Positions 37,431 through 46,614 of a stretch of DNA of 64,000 nucleotides are shown here, in pieces. Source of the stretch: an uncultured Chromatiaceae bacterium (lineage in GTDB: Bacteria > Pseudomonadota > Gammaproteobacteria > DRLM01). Both the position numbers and the translations under genes were made by a program. The notes under the pieces are model-generated. The model was not told the origin of the DNA and made no database searches. It saw only the letters and a list, made by a program, of their open reading frames with translations. The stretch lies in contig CALZJG010000065.1 in NCBI GenBank assembly GCA_945787555.1, positions 44,387 to 108,386 on the forward strand. The letters run 5' to 3'. Every line of letters starts with the position of its first letter. Position 1 is the first letter of the stretch.

Positions 37431-38749
37431 GCAGTCCGCTGGCTATCGCCGCCGTCACCGCGGTGTTGCGCGATTTACTGAACGAAGGCTTGATCAATAA
37501 CAACATCACCGGGTCGGTGGGCAGCAACGTCGATGTCACGACCCTGCCGCCGGACGTCATTCCCGTCGACACCACCAATGCACGCACGCAATTGAACATC
37601 TTCATGCATCAAGCTACGCCCAACGCCGGCTGGCGCAACGCTGCCTTGCCTTCGCGTGACGAGCGCGGGTCACGCCTGACCAACCCGCCCTTGGCCTTAG
37701 ACCTGCATTATCTGCTCACGGCTTACGGCGCGTCGGATTTGCACTCGGAAATTCTGCTCGGTTACGGCATGCATTTGCTGCATGAAACGCCGGTATTGGG
37801 CCGACTGGCGGTACGCACCGCACTGTCAGGCGGCGCCGTGCCCGGCTCCATTTTGCCGCCGGCCTTTCAAGCGCTCTCCGCCGCCGATCTCGCCGACCAA
37901 GTGGAGCAAATCAAGATCAGCCCCATGACGCTCAGCACCGAGGAAATGTCCAAGCTGTGGTCGGCCATGCAAGCGCACTACCGCCCCACCGCTGCCTATC
38001 ACGTCTCAGTGGTGTTGATCGAGGCGCAACGCGCCACCCGCAACGCCTTGCCGGTACTAACGCGCGGCCCACGCGATCCGGTCAGTGGTCGCGAACGCGG
38101 CGTAGAGGCCACCGCCAGTTTGATTCCGCCCTATCCATTGCTCACCGAGATCGAACTGCCCAATCATCAAATCGCCGCGCGCCTCGGCGACACCCTCACA
38201 TTGCACGGCCATCATCTCGAAGGCAGCAATATCGTGGCGCGTTTCGAACATCCGCGCCTGGCCGCGCCTATCGACATCAACCTCGGCAACAACGTCAACG
38301 AAACACGGCTCAGCGTCGCTTTGCCCAACAACGCACCGGCACAACTCGCCTGGCCGCCCGGCGCGTGGGGTGTCAGCGTGCTGTTGCAACGTCCCGGGGA
38401 GACGGAAACGCGCAGCACCAATGCCTCGCCTTGGCTGCTCGCCCCACGCCTAGACATCCCCGCCAGTAACGCGGTGCGCGACGCCGGCAGCGGCGCCGTC
38501 ACCCTCGCGCTCGTGTTCACACCGCAAGTGCGGCCCGGTCAGAGAGTCACGCTCAACGCCGGCGGTCGTGAGGCCTTGCCCATCAACTTCACCTCCCAGA
38601 CCGGCAGTCTAAGCTTCCGATTCCCCGTGCTGGCGGCCGGTCAGCAATGGCTGCGCTTGAACGTGGATGGCGCGGATAGTCTGTTAGTGAACCGCGCCGT
38701 CACGCCGCCGGCCTTCGACACCACCCAACGCATGAACATACCCGCATGA
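37427..38749 (+). CDS. DUF4255 protein, Afp16/Pvc16-like tail terminator
   Basis: 440 residues. The N-terminal 190 are the DUF4255 (Pvc16 N-terminal) domain: SPLAIAAVTAVLRDLL, then NARTQLNIFMHQATPNAGWRN and PLALDLHYLLTAYG. By analogy with Afp16/Pvc16 it caps the distal end of tube and sheath and fixes length. The C-terminal 240 residues add Ig-like/IPT-type strand domains (GDTLTLHGHHLEGSNIVARF), a longer tail than the minimal family. Overlaps both neighbours by 4 bases. Confidence 0.9.
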   Translation: MSSPLAIAAVTAVLRDLLNEGLINNNITGSVGSNVDVTTLPPDVIPVDTTNARTQLNIFMHQATPNAGWRNAALPSRDERGSRLTNPPLALDLHYLLTAYGASDLHSEILLGYGMHLLHETPVLGRLAVRTALSGGAVPGSILPPAFQALSAADLADQVEQIKISPMTLSTEEMSKLWSAMQAHYRPTAAYHVSVVLIEAQRATRNALPVLTRGPRDPVSGRERGVEATASLIPPYPLLTEIELPNHQIAARLGDTLTLHGHHLEGSNIVARFEHPRLAAPIDINLGNNVNETRLSVALPNNAPAQLAWPPGAWGVSVLLQRPGETETRSTNASPWLLAPRLDIPASNAVRDAGSGAVTLALVFTPQVRPGQRVTLNAGGREALPINFTSQTGSLSFRFPVLAAGQQWLRLNVDGADSLLVNRAVTPPAFDTTQRMNIPA

Positions 38750-40659
38750 ACGCCCCCACTGACCCCAACTGGATAGAAACCAATCGCCAGGCGCTCGGCG
38801 GCGAACTCAACTGGCTGCGCCATATGCTCGAAAACGCCGCCCACGGCGGCGAGGACGGCGTCATGGCAAAGCCCACCACCACCGCGCCCATCCTGGATTT
38901 CGTGGCTGAACAATTGCAGCTCAGTCCTTTCGAGCGCGCGCTGTTACTGCTGTGCGCCGGGGTGGAAATCGAGTCGGACTTCGCGCATCTGTGCGCCGTC
39001 GCCCAAGACGATGCACGCTGCGACTATCCCACTTTCGGCTTGGCCCTGGCGGTATTGCCCGACGCGCACTGGAGTTCGCTGTCCCCGCAAGCGCCCTTGC
39101 GTTATTGGCAGATGGTCAATGTCAACGATACCAGCCACCTGTCCACCTCACGGCTGCACATCGATGAGCGCCTACTGCATTTTCTGCTCGGGATACAGGC
39201 TCTGGATCAACGCTTGGCGGGACTCGTATACACCCTAGCCCCGGCTGCGACCTTGCCGCCCTCTCATCAACGAGTCGTGGATCGCCTTTGTCAATCATGG
39301 CACGCCGCCCCAGGCCTGCTCCCGGTCATCAGCCTGCAAGGAAGCGATCACAGTGGCGCGCGCGCGGTCGCCGTTAACGCGAGTACCCAGCTAGGCCTGC
39401 ACGATCTCACTCTGCGCGCCGACGACTTACCGCATAGCGTTGAAGAGCGCAGCCTATTGGTACGCTTGCTAACACGCGAATGCCTACTCACGCGCGGCGC
39501 CGTCATCATCGAGGGTGACACCGATAGCGCACCTCACCTCGCCCCGGTCCTGGAGCAGCTGGCCTGCCCGGTCATGTTGCTCGGCCGGCCGCCTGCCACA
39601 CTGTCGCGGCGCTGCAGCGTCTTGACGATAGACAAACCGCGTCATGAAGAACAACACCAGCTGTGGTGCGCGGCACTTGCGAACGGCTCAGCTATCGATG
39701 AACGGATATTGGCGCCACTCACCGCGCAATTCAGCTTCTCCAGCGCCGATATCGCCGCCGCCAGCGACGAAGCACGCCTCAACACTAAGGACGAGTCCAC
39801 ACTGGACTCCGCCCTATGGAACGCCGCACGCCGACATGCGCGTGGCGGCCTGGAACAATTGGCGCAGCGCATCCTTCCTCAGGCGACGTGGGAGGATTTG
39901 GTGTTACCAGCGGCGCAGGTCGCCTTCTTGCGCGACATCGCCCGCCAAATACGCCATCGCGCCACGGTCTATGACAGCTGGGGCTATGCCACGCGCGGCG
40001 CGCGGGGACTCGGTATCAGCGCCTTGTTCGCGGGTGAAAGCGGCACCGGAAAAACCCTGGCGGCGGAGGTCTTGGCCGGCGCCCTCGCTCTCGATCTATA
40101 TCGCATCGATCTCTCGGCGGTGGTGAGCAAATACATCGGCGAAACGGAGAAGAATCTGGAACGGCTGTTCAGCGCGGCGGAAACCAGCGGGGCCGTGCTG
40201 CTGTTTGACGAGGCGGACGCCCTGTTCGGCAAACGCAGTGAAGTCAAAGACAGCCACGACCGCTATGCCAACATCGAGCTGGCCTATTTGCTGCAACGCA
40301 TGGAAACCTATCGCGGCCTATCGATACTTACCACCAATCTCAAGTCATCACTAGACACCGCCTTCCTGCGCCGCATCCGCTTCGTGGTGCAGTTTCCGTT
40401 TCCCGATGCCACCCAACGCGCGCATATCTGGCGCGGCATCTTTCCCAATGCCTTGCCACGCAATGACTTGAATACCGAACAACTGGCACGTCTGCATGTG
40501 GCGGGCGGCAACATACGCAATATCGCTCTGAACGCTGCCTTTCTCGCCGCGGAAGACGGCGGGCCGTTATCCATGAGCCACCTCGCCCGCGCAGCGCGCA
40601 TGGAGTACGCCAAATTGGAAAAGCCATTCAACGAAGCGGAGATCGGGGCATGGAGGTGA
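38746..40659 (+). CDS. AAA+ ATPase of contractile injection system (Afp15/Pvc15-like)
   Basis: 637 residues. The N-terminal 380 residues are a divergent AAA-like/helical region and the C-terminal AAA+ module is canonical: Walker A GESGTGKT (430-437), Walker B AVLLFDEAD (483-491), sensor and arginine finger in LTTNLKSSLDTAFLRRIRFVVQFP. In PVC/Afp clusters the homologue is needed for proper assembly or cargo loading. Its position next to the two peptidase-like genes supports a cargo-loading role; that is inference. Confidence 0.92.
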   Translation: MNAPTDPNWIETNRQALGGELNWLRHMLENAAHGGEDGVMAKPTTTAPILDFVAEQLQLSPFERALLLLCAGVEIESDFAHLCAVAQDDARCDYPTFGLALAVLPDAHWSSLSPQAPLRYWQMVNVNDTSHLSTSRLHIDERLLHFLLGIQALDQRLAGLVYTLAPAATLPPSHQRVVDRLCQSWHAAPGLLPVISLQGSDHSGARAVAVNASTQLGLHDLTLRADDLPHSVEERSLLVRLLTRECLLTRGAVIIEGDTDSAPHLAPVLEQLACPVMLLGRPPATLSRRCSVLTIDKPRHEEQHQLWCAALANGSAIDERILAPLTAQFSFSSADIAAASDEARLNTKDESTLDSALWNAARRHARGGLEQLAQRILPQATWEDLVLPAAQVAFLRDIARQIRHRATVYDSWGYATRGARGLGISALFAGESGTGKTLAAEVLAGALALDLYRIDLSAVVSKYIGETEKNLERLFSAAETSGAVLLFDEADALFGKRSEVKDSHDRYANIELAYLLQRMETYRGLSILTTNLKSSLDTAFLRRIRFVVQFPFPDATQRAHIWRGIFPNALPRNDLNTEQLARLHVAGGNIRNIALNAAFLAAEDGGPLSMSHLARAARMEYAKLEKPFNEAEIGAWR

Positions 40660-40791
40660 AAGCAATGCGACTCCTACCGTCCCACACCCATCCCGACCTT
40701 TCCGCTAACAAGGGGAAGTCGTTGAAATATGCGCACAGACATAGAAATAGGGCGAGAGCGGAGCAGCGAACAATTCCAAGAGGAAACCACC

Positions 40792-41646
40792 ATGAGAACG
40801 ATTAACGAACTCGGTCTGGGCTGGCATCGCGATTTACCCGATGTGCGCGACTACACGCCGCAATCGAAAGCCGTCGAAAAAGTGCTCGCCAAATCCGCGC
40901 CGTTGAAGAAGGCGCGCCGATCTACGCCGGCGTCCGTCGATTTGCGCACTTGGTGCTCGCCTATCGAAGATCAAGGTCGCATCGGTTCATGCACCGCCCA
41001 CGCCGGCGTGGGCATGATGGAATATTACGAGCGCCGTGCCTTCGGCAAACACCTGGATGCCTCACGCCTGTTTCTCTATAAAGTCACTCGCAACCTGCTC
41101 GGTTTCCGGGGTGACGACGGTGCGTATCTGCGCGACACCATGAAAGGGATGGTCTTGTTCGGTGTGCCGCCGGAGAAATACTGGCCCTATCACACCAACA
41201 AGTACAACGAGGAGCCCAGCGCTTTCTGCTATTCCTTCGCGCAAAACTATCAAGCAGTGCGCTATTACCGTCTCGATTCCCCGGACACCAAACCCGCCGA
41301 TGCGCTGAAGAACGTCAAACGTTTTCTCGCCGCCGAATTGCCGGCCATGTTCGGCTTCTCGGTGTACAGCTCCATCCCCGACTTGGGCGACGGAAAAGGA
41401 GAAATCTCTTTTCCCGGCGCGGGCGACAGCTTGGAAGGCGGTCATGCCGTGCTCGCCGTCGGTTACGACGACAAGAAAAAAATCGGCAAAGACAAGGGCG
41501 CCTTGTTGATCCGCAATTCCTGGGGCACCCGTTGGGGAGACCAAGGCTATGGCTGGCTGCCTTACGCCTACGTCGAAGCGGGCTTGGCCGACGATTTCTG
41601 GTCCATGGTCAAGGCGGAATACGTGGATACGGACTTGTTCAGATGA
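40792..41646 (+). CDS. Papain-like (C1 family) cysteine peptidase in eCIS cargo position
   Basis: 284 residues from the ATG with a GAGGAA ribosome site. The papain catalytic set is complete: oxyanion Gln61 and nucleophile Cys67 (EDQGRIGSCTAHA), His218 (EGGHAVLAVGYDD) and Asn242 (IRNSWGTRWGDQGYG). There is no signal peptide and only a short N-terminal segment (about 45 residues) instead of a full pro-domain. Located between the AAA+ gene and the DUF4157 gene, where toxins are often encoded, it may be an injected effector or a maturation protease for the cargo. A bacterial housekeeping role cannot be excluded. Confidence 0.88.
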   Translation: MRTINELGLGWHRDLPDVRDYTPQSKAVEKVLAKSAPLKKARRSTPASVDLRTWCSPIEDQGRIGSCTAHAGVGMMEYYERRAFGKHLDASRLFLYKVTRNLLGFRGDDGAYLRDTMKGMVLFGVPPEKYWPYHTNKYNEEPSAFCYSFAQNYQAVRYYRLDSPDTKPADALKNVKRFLAAELPAMFGFSVYSSIPDLGDGKGEISFPGAGDSLEGGHAVLAVGYDDKKKIGKDKGALLIRNSWGTRWGDQGYGWLPYAYVEAGLADDFWSMVKAEYVDTDLFR

Positions 41647-41957
41647 GTACGCAAGACAAACCCGGCGACATCCACCTGCACATCGAATCACTGGTGCTGC
41701 AGGGATTCAGCGGCCTAGACGCGGCGGGACTCACGGCGGCCTTGCAAGACGCCTTGACGACCGAGCTAAGTACCTTGAGTGCGCCATGGCAACGCGCCTC
41801 AGTGCGCCGCGCCTATGGCGACATAGTTTTGCCCGCTTCCTTGCAAGGCCAGGGTGGCAGCCAACAATTGAGCCTGGCGTTGGCGCAAGCACTTCGCGAG
41901 ATCATCCACGATGCCGGGGATAGCGCCCAACCCGTCACGGAGCCCCGCGATGGCTGA
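41643..41957 (+). CDS. Small eCIS accessory protein upstream of DUF4157 gene
   Basis: 104 residues. The ATG overlaps the peptidase stop (ATGA) and its own stop overlaps the DUF4157 start by 8 bases, so all three are coupled. The start DIHLHIESLVLQGFSGLDAAGLTAALQDALTTEL is a recurring motif I associate with small proteins next to DUF4157 genes. Possibly a chaperone or adaptor for the large product. No catalytic residues seen. Confidence 0.7.
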   Translation: MSTQDKPGDIHLHIESLVLQGFSGLDAAGLTAALQDALTTELSTLSAPWQRASVRRAYGDIVLPASLQGQGGSQQLSLALAQALREIIHDAGDSAQPVTEPRDG

Positions 41958-44900
41958 CCGCAGCTTCACCACCCGACCGCAAGGCGCCGAGCGCACTTGG
42001 TTGCAGCGCAAATCTACGTTGCGGGTCGGCGCGGCGGACGATGTTTACGAGCGCGAGGCGGATCAAGCCGCCGATGCGGTGGTGAGTGGGCGGCGTTTGG
42101 CGAATTCGAGTTTGTCGCTGTCACGCATTCCCATCGCCCACCTGCAACGTGAAGAAGCCGCCCAGCCCAAGAGCGAGGAAGAAAAATACAAAGAGGCGGC
42201 GAAGAAGATCGGCGAGGCCTTTCTCGAAACCGATATTGGCAAAAAGCTCAAGGAGAAGGTCGAGCAAGACCCCTTGGTGAAGGGCGTCAAGGCCGCAGGG
42301 GAAAGTTTCATCGGCACCCTGCCCGGCAAGATCATCACCGGCGCCGCGGCAGTAGGCACGGTGACGACCTTGGCCGCCACCCACAAGGAGCTGCCGGCGC
42401 AAATTCCTGAAATCCCACTGGACAAGCTCACCCCCGGCCTCAAGGTCCAAATCACCTATGAGGGCCCGGTGGACAACCCCACCAAGGCGATGATCACTTT
42501 CAGTTACACCGAGCAAGTCGCCGCCACGAGAAAGCCGGCCAAGACCCGCGCCGAGCAACAGCGCGAAGAAAATGCCCGCATGGCGCAGGATTTGGCGCGT
42601 TTCCGCGCCGGCTTACGGTACGCACCCGGCACCCCCGAAGCCAAGCAACAGCAAATGGAAGAAGATGCCCTGCGCCGCGCCGCCTTCAGTCGCGTCGGGC
42701 AATTGCCCGGCATGGGCGTGACCCCCAACTACCCCGGGCTACCGCCACAACCCGCCGAATACCAATTGCAGTTGCCCGGCGTCGGATTCAAGCCCAAGCC
42801 ATTTTCATTGCTGGATGAAGAATTGAAACTCAAGCCGTTGGATGAGGTGGCGCCCGCGGAAGACATCGAAAAGAAAAAAAAGGAATCCGGCGGCGCCGTG
42901 CAACGTAAGGCCAAGTCAGCCGATCACGAGTGCAATGTCCCCGCGCTCGTACACACTGTCACCGCCTCTTCCGGCCAGCCGCTAGACGCCGCGACGCGTA
43001 GTCGCATGGAAGCGCATTTCGGCCATGACTTTAGCCGTGTGCGCATACACACCAACAGCGAAGCGAATCGATCGAGTGATGCCATAAACGCCCTTGCCTA
43101 CACCAGCGGTGAGCACGTCGTCTTCGGTGTGGGCCATTACACCCCCCACACACCACAAGGTCTGCGCTTGCTGGCACACGAATTAACACATGTGGTGCAA
43201 CAAACACGGCCTGGCCACACCGGTCCCGTGATCCGCCGCAAGGACAAACCCGAATCCGGCGCCGGTGCGGTGAAGTTTTACCAATATGTCATCGACACCA
43301 TCGCGGGCATGGACAACAGCATGGCGGAAGATCGCCAACGCGGCCATCGATTCGTCTTCGAACCCAGTAATTACAAAGGCCTCAAGGCCTTGTTGAAGCT
43401 GTGCGAGGCGGTCGAGCGGGAAAACATCGCCGACATACCCAAACAGCTCGACGCCTACATGGATGCCGACACCTTCTTTCATCTCGGCACCCTCTCGCAG
43501 GAACTCATGATCGAATTAGCGACGCGTATGTTCAAGCTGGGACTGGAAACACAGAGCGACAAGCTACGTAAATTCTACGCTGAGCACGCCCGCCACTCGC
43601 CCGGCTACGATCCCGGCGCCGCGCGTCGCAACATCAAGTTCTATACCGCCCTGGTCGCCTCGGCACTGGCAGCAGCGAACGCCAGCACGCCAGAGCAAGC
43701 CGCCGCGTCGCTGGACTTTATGATCCGCGCCTTCGTTCCTATACGTGATGCCTTGGGGGCGGTGGATCAAGACGCCGTCGCACGTGAACGACGTTACCCA
43801 CCCCAATTCCTGCTCCGTCCATGGATGAGTACCGTGGAGGTCAACGACGCCTTGACCGAACAGGTCCAGGCCCTGTTCGGCGGCATCGAAGCCATGTTCC
43901 AAGCGCTCATCGACGCCTCCGCCGCGGAATTGGAGCAAGGCCTAGGCGCGACAACACTGGCACTGACCAAGAATGTCCTCGAAACCAAGCTGCGTCCCGT
44001 GCTATTTCCGGATGACAAGAGCAAGGATATCGCCGGACTGCGCATCCAAATCACCCATACCGCCATCAAGAAGGGGCGCGGGAAAATCAGCGATGAATTC
44101 GCCACCGGCGCTGCCAAGAAAAAACGCAGTGTGGCGGTGACCACCTATGATCCCGAACAGGAATCCGCCGAAGAGCTGCACATGCCTCTGGAGGCGCTCT
44201 ATCGCGTACGACGCGATCAGGTGAAAGTGCTGGCGCGCCTCTATGGCGCGACCTCGCTGATACCCATCGCCAAGGACAAGCAGGGTGTCTTGAGCAACGA
44301 GGCACAACGCAATGCCGAGGCCATCAAGCAACTCGAACGCGGACGTTTGCGTTTGCATAACAATGATGATTGGCGCGCCTTCGTACTGCAAAAATATCGC
44401 GACCTGGTGCAACCTAGCGGCGCGCGGCTGAAAAAATCTCCCGCCGCCGCCCTCCAGGCCATCATCGAGCTGCTGTTCGCCTATATGAGCGCCTTCACCG
44501 TCCACGCCCGCTACACCAATGTCTACGACATCGGCGACAACTATCTCAACAAGGATTTCCCGCGCGGCCTCAGCGGCCAGCTCATTCACGATTGCGGCGT
44601 CTACGCACTGCGGGTGGCCTACATCCTCTCGTTAGTGCGCGTGGAACTGAAGCTGCGTTTCCGTTTCGTGGTGTTGCCCGTCCATGTCGCCTTGGTGATC
44701 GACGGCGATCAAGTGCCTACTTACGTCGTGCACAATAATCATTACGAAGAAATCTCAACTGAGGAATGGGCGAAACTGCGCCAACATTGGGAGGCTTACA
44801 AGGATAAAAAGGAAGTCCCGGATCCTAGCGACCCCAGCGGTCTGACCACCACCACGCAAGCCGTGCAACCCCCTGGACCTCGCGATGAGCAACAGTTCGT

Positions 44901-45582
44901 CGGCGAGGTGGCCGGCAGCACCTTCATACATGGCCCCTTGGACATGCCCTTCATCGTCACCGATGTTCCTCAAGCCGGCGATGCCGCGAAGGCGGCGCAA
45001 GCCAGGTTGTGGGCCTTTTATCAACGCACCTCCACCCAGGAAGTGTTTGGTCCGGCCGCCAAGGACAAACGCAATGAAAGCGCCTATCTCTTTCACACCC
45101 GCTACCTCGCCCTCACCGAACAAATGCGAACCATGCACAACGAGGTGCTGGTCCAGGCCTGGAATGTGGATGCGCCGGCGGCCTGGGCGTCTTTCGACAA
45201 ACTGCTGAGCGGCGATGGCAAACGCACCACGATCTCCACTAGCGAGCTGTTGGGTTTGTTGATGGGGCATGCGGCCAATTACGACCAGGCGCTCGCGCCC
45301 GTCAGCGCACGACTTAGCGCTTTGCAGCGGCAGCAGCGTTCCATGAGCGAGCAGATGCGTACCGAACCTAAGCTGCGCCGCAGCGGCGTACGTCTCGGAT
45401 ACGGACCGCGCGCCGCCACACTGTGGAATTACTACTGGGTGTCGTACCAGGAACGGTTGGGCAAGTACGTCACCGAGATCGAGGCCCAAGCCGAGAAGCA
45501 GACTCCCTTGCAGGAAGTCCGCGACCGACTCGCGCCGCCCTTCATTCCCACTGAAGAAAAGAAAATTCATCCGCTGGATTGA
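41950..45582 (+). CDS. Large DUF4157 protein with C-terminal cysteine-peptidase-like region
   Basis: 1210 residues. Residues about 14-45 hold the family's N-terminal motif (STLRVGAADDVYEREADQAADAV). Residues about 340-420 are the DUF4157 core with the metalloprotease-like HELTH (410-414). Between them is a K/E-rich linker. From about 430 on is a helical cargo-like region. Near the end, HDCGVYALRVAY (Cys882), PVHVALVI (His912) and VVHNNHYEEI (Asn929/930) have the spacing of a papain- or transglutaminase-fold active site. DUF4157 is an eCIS marker domain often found on effectors, so this is the leading toxin candidate. It also sits where a tape-measure protein might be, so a structural role remains open. 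Confidence 0.88.
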   Translation: MADRSFTTRPQGAERTWLQRKSTLRVGAADDVYEREADQAADAVVSGRRLANSSLSLSRIPIAHLQREEAAQPKSEEEKYKEAAKKIGEAFLETDIGKKLKEKVEQDPLVKGVKAAGESFIGTLPGKIITGAAAVGTVTTLAATHKELPAQIPEIPLDKLTPGLKVQITYEGPVDNPTKAMITFSYTEQVAATRKPAKTRAEQQREENARMAQDLARFRAGLRYAPGTPEAKQQQMEEDALRRAAFSRVGQLPGMGVTPNYPGLPPQPAEYQLQLPGVGFKPKPFSLLDEELKLKPLDEVAPAEDIEKKKKESGGAVQRKAKSADHECNVPALVHTVTASSGQPLDAATRSRMEAHFGHDFSRVRIHTNSEANRSSDAINALAYTSGEHVVFGVGHYTPHTPQGLRLLAHELTHVVQQTRPGHTGPVIRRKDKPESGAGAVKFYQYVIDTIAGMDNSMAEDRQRGHRFVFEPSNYKGLKALLKLCEAVERENIADIPKQLDAYMDADTFFHLGTLSQELMIELATRMFKLGLETQSDKLRKFYAEHARHSPGYDPGAARRNIKFYTALVASALAAANASTPEQAAASLDFMIRAFVPIRDALGAVDQDAVARERRYPPQFLLRPWMSTVEVNDALTEQVQALFGGIEAMFQALIDASAAELEQGLGATTLALTKNVLETKLRPVLFPDDKSKDIAGLRIQITHTAIKKGRGKISDEFATGAAKKKRSVAVTTYDPEQESAEELHMPLEALYRVRRDQVKVLARLYGATSLIPIAKDKQGVLSNEAQRNAEAIKQLERGRLRLHNNDDWRAFVLQKYRDLVQPSGARLKKSPAAALQAIIELLFAYMSAFTVHARYTNVYDIGDNYLNKDFPRGLSGQLIHDCGVYALRVAYILSLVRVELKLRFRFVVLPVHVALVIDGDQVPTYVVHNNHYEEISTEEWAKLRQHWEAYKDKKEVPDPSDPSGLTTTTQAVQPPGPRDEQQFVGEVAGSTFIHGPLDMPFIVTDVPQAGDAAKAAQARLWAFYQRTSTQEVFGPAAKDKRNESAYLFHTRYLALTEQMRTMHNEVLVQAWNVDAPAAWASFDKLLSGDGKRTTISTSELLGLLMGHAANYDQALAPVSARLSALQRQQRSMSEQMRTEPKLRRSGVRLGYGPRAATLWNYYWVSYQERLGKYVTEIEAQAEKQTPLQEVRDRLAPPFIPTEEKKIHPLD

Positions 45583-45595
45583 TAGAGGAAAGACG

Positions 45596-46252
45596 ATGAC
45601 AGCGTTTTCAGGTTCACCGCGGTTACTCAAGGCCGGCATCGTGCTGATGGACCCGTCCAGCGGACAGGTCCAACGCGTCATCTCGCTGCAATACAACCCG
45701 GACAATCTCAGCCGCACCTTGCAGATACAAGCGCTGGCGGCGGACGGCGGTGACCGTTCCGAAGCGCTGCGCATGAAAGGCCCGCCGGTGGAGAGCATTA
45801 AACTGGAGGCGGAGATCGACGCCACCGATCAATTGGAGTTTCCGGATCAACACGCCACTACCGTGCAGCACGGCATCCATCCGCAACTCGCCGCTCTGGA
45901 AACCCTGGTCTATCCCACCAGCGGCGCCTTGCAAGCGAACAATAGTCTCGCCGGCAGCGGCGCATTGGAAATCATTCCCATGGAAGCGCCGCTGACCTTG
46001 TTCGTGTGGAGCAAGCAACGCGCGGTGCCGGTGCGCATCACCGATTTCTCGGTGACCGAAGAAGCCTTCGATCCGTTGCTCAATCCCATCCGCGCCAAGG
46101 TCAACATCGGCTTGCGGGTGTTGACGGTGGACGACGTCGGCTTCAGTCACAAGGGCGGCAGCCTGTTCATGAGCTATCTCAAGAATAAGGAAGCGCTGGC
46201 GGGCAAGGCGCCGGGCGCGAGTCTGGGCACCCTCGGCGTGGAGAGTCTGTGA
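45596..46252 (+). CDS. CIS tube-initiator protein (Afp7/Pvc7 N-terminal-like)
   Basis: 218 residues of the contractile-injection-system tube-protein type. SLQYNPDNLSRTLQIQA, then PPVESIKLEAEIDATDQLE and VWSKQRAVPVRITDFSVTEEAFDPLLNPIRAKVNIGLRVL are the family blocks. It is expected to link the spike hub to the tube. In Afp7/Pvc7 the LysM part is at the C-terminus; here it is the next gene, joined by an ATGA overlap. GAGGAAAG ribosome site. Confidence 0.9.
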   Translation: MTAFSGSPRLLKAGIVLMDPSSGQVQRVISLQYNPDNLSRTLQIQALAADGGDRSEALRMKGPPVESIKLEAEIDATDQLEFPDQHATTVQHGIHPQLAALETLVYPTSGALQANNSLAGSGALEIIPMEAPLTLFVWSKQRAVPVRITDFSVTEEAFDPLLNPIRAKVNIGLRVLTVDDVGFSHKGGSLFMSYLKNKEALAGKAPGASLGTLGVESL

Positions 46253-46614
46253 TGAACGACCCCTTGAAAGAACTGCTGGACGCGGGCGTGCTCAACACCT
46301 CGCCCTTCCCCCCCAATAGCCGTTATCAGGCCACGGCGATTGTCACGCTAGCTCAAGCCAACCAAGAGCCGGTGGCCTATCTCAAGCGCCGCTTCGTGCC
46401 GCCGGCGGATAATTTTTCGGTGGTGCAGGAACACACCGTGGTCCAAGGCGATCGCCTCGATAATCTGGCGGCGCGTTATCTCGGTGACGCGGAGTTGTAT
46501 TGGCGCTTGTGCGACGCCAACGGCGCGCTGCGTCCCGATGCGCTGATCGAGACGGCGGGCCGCCGCCTCGCCATCACCTTGCCGGAAGGCATGCCGGGAG
46601 AGAGCGATGCTTAA
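46252..46614 (+). CDS. LysM-domain baseplate protein
   Basis: 120 residues. N-terminal strands (NSRYQATAIVTLAQANQEPVAYLKRRFVPP) lead into one LysM-like repeat (EHTVVQGDRLDNLAARYLGDAELYWRLCDANGAL). It resembles the LysM hub proteins of contractile systems (gp53-like). ATG overlaps the previous stop, and its own end overlaps the next start by 8 bases. The adhesive LysM fold is probably used in baseplate contacts, not peptidoglycan binding. Confidence 0.88.
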   Translation: MNDPLKELLDAGVLNTSPFPPNSRYQATAIVTLAQANQEPVAYLKRRFVPPADNFSVVQEHTVVQGDRLDNLAARYLGDAELYWRLCDANGALRPDALIETAGRRLAITLPEGMPGESDA

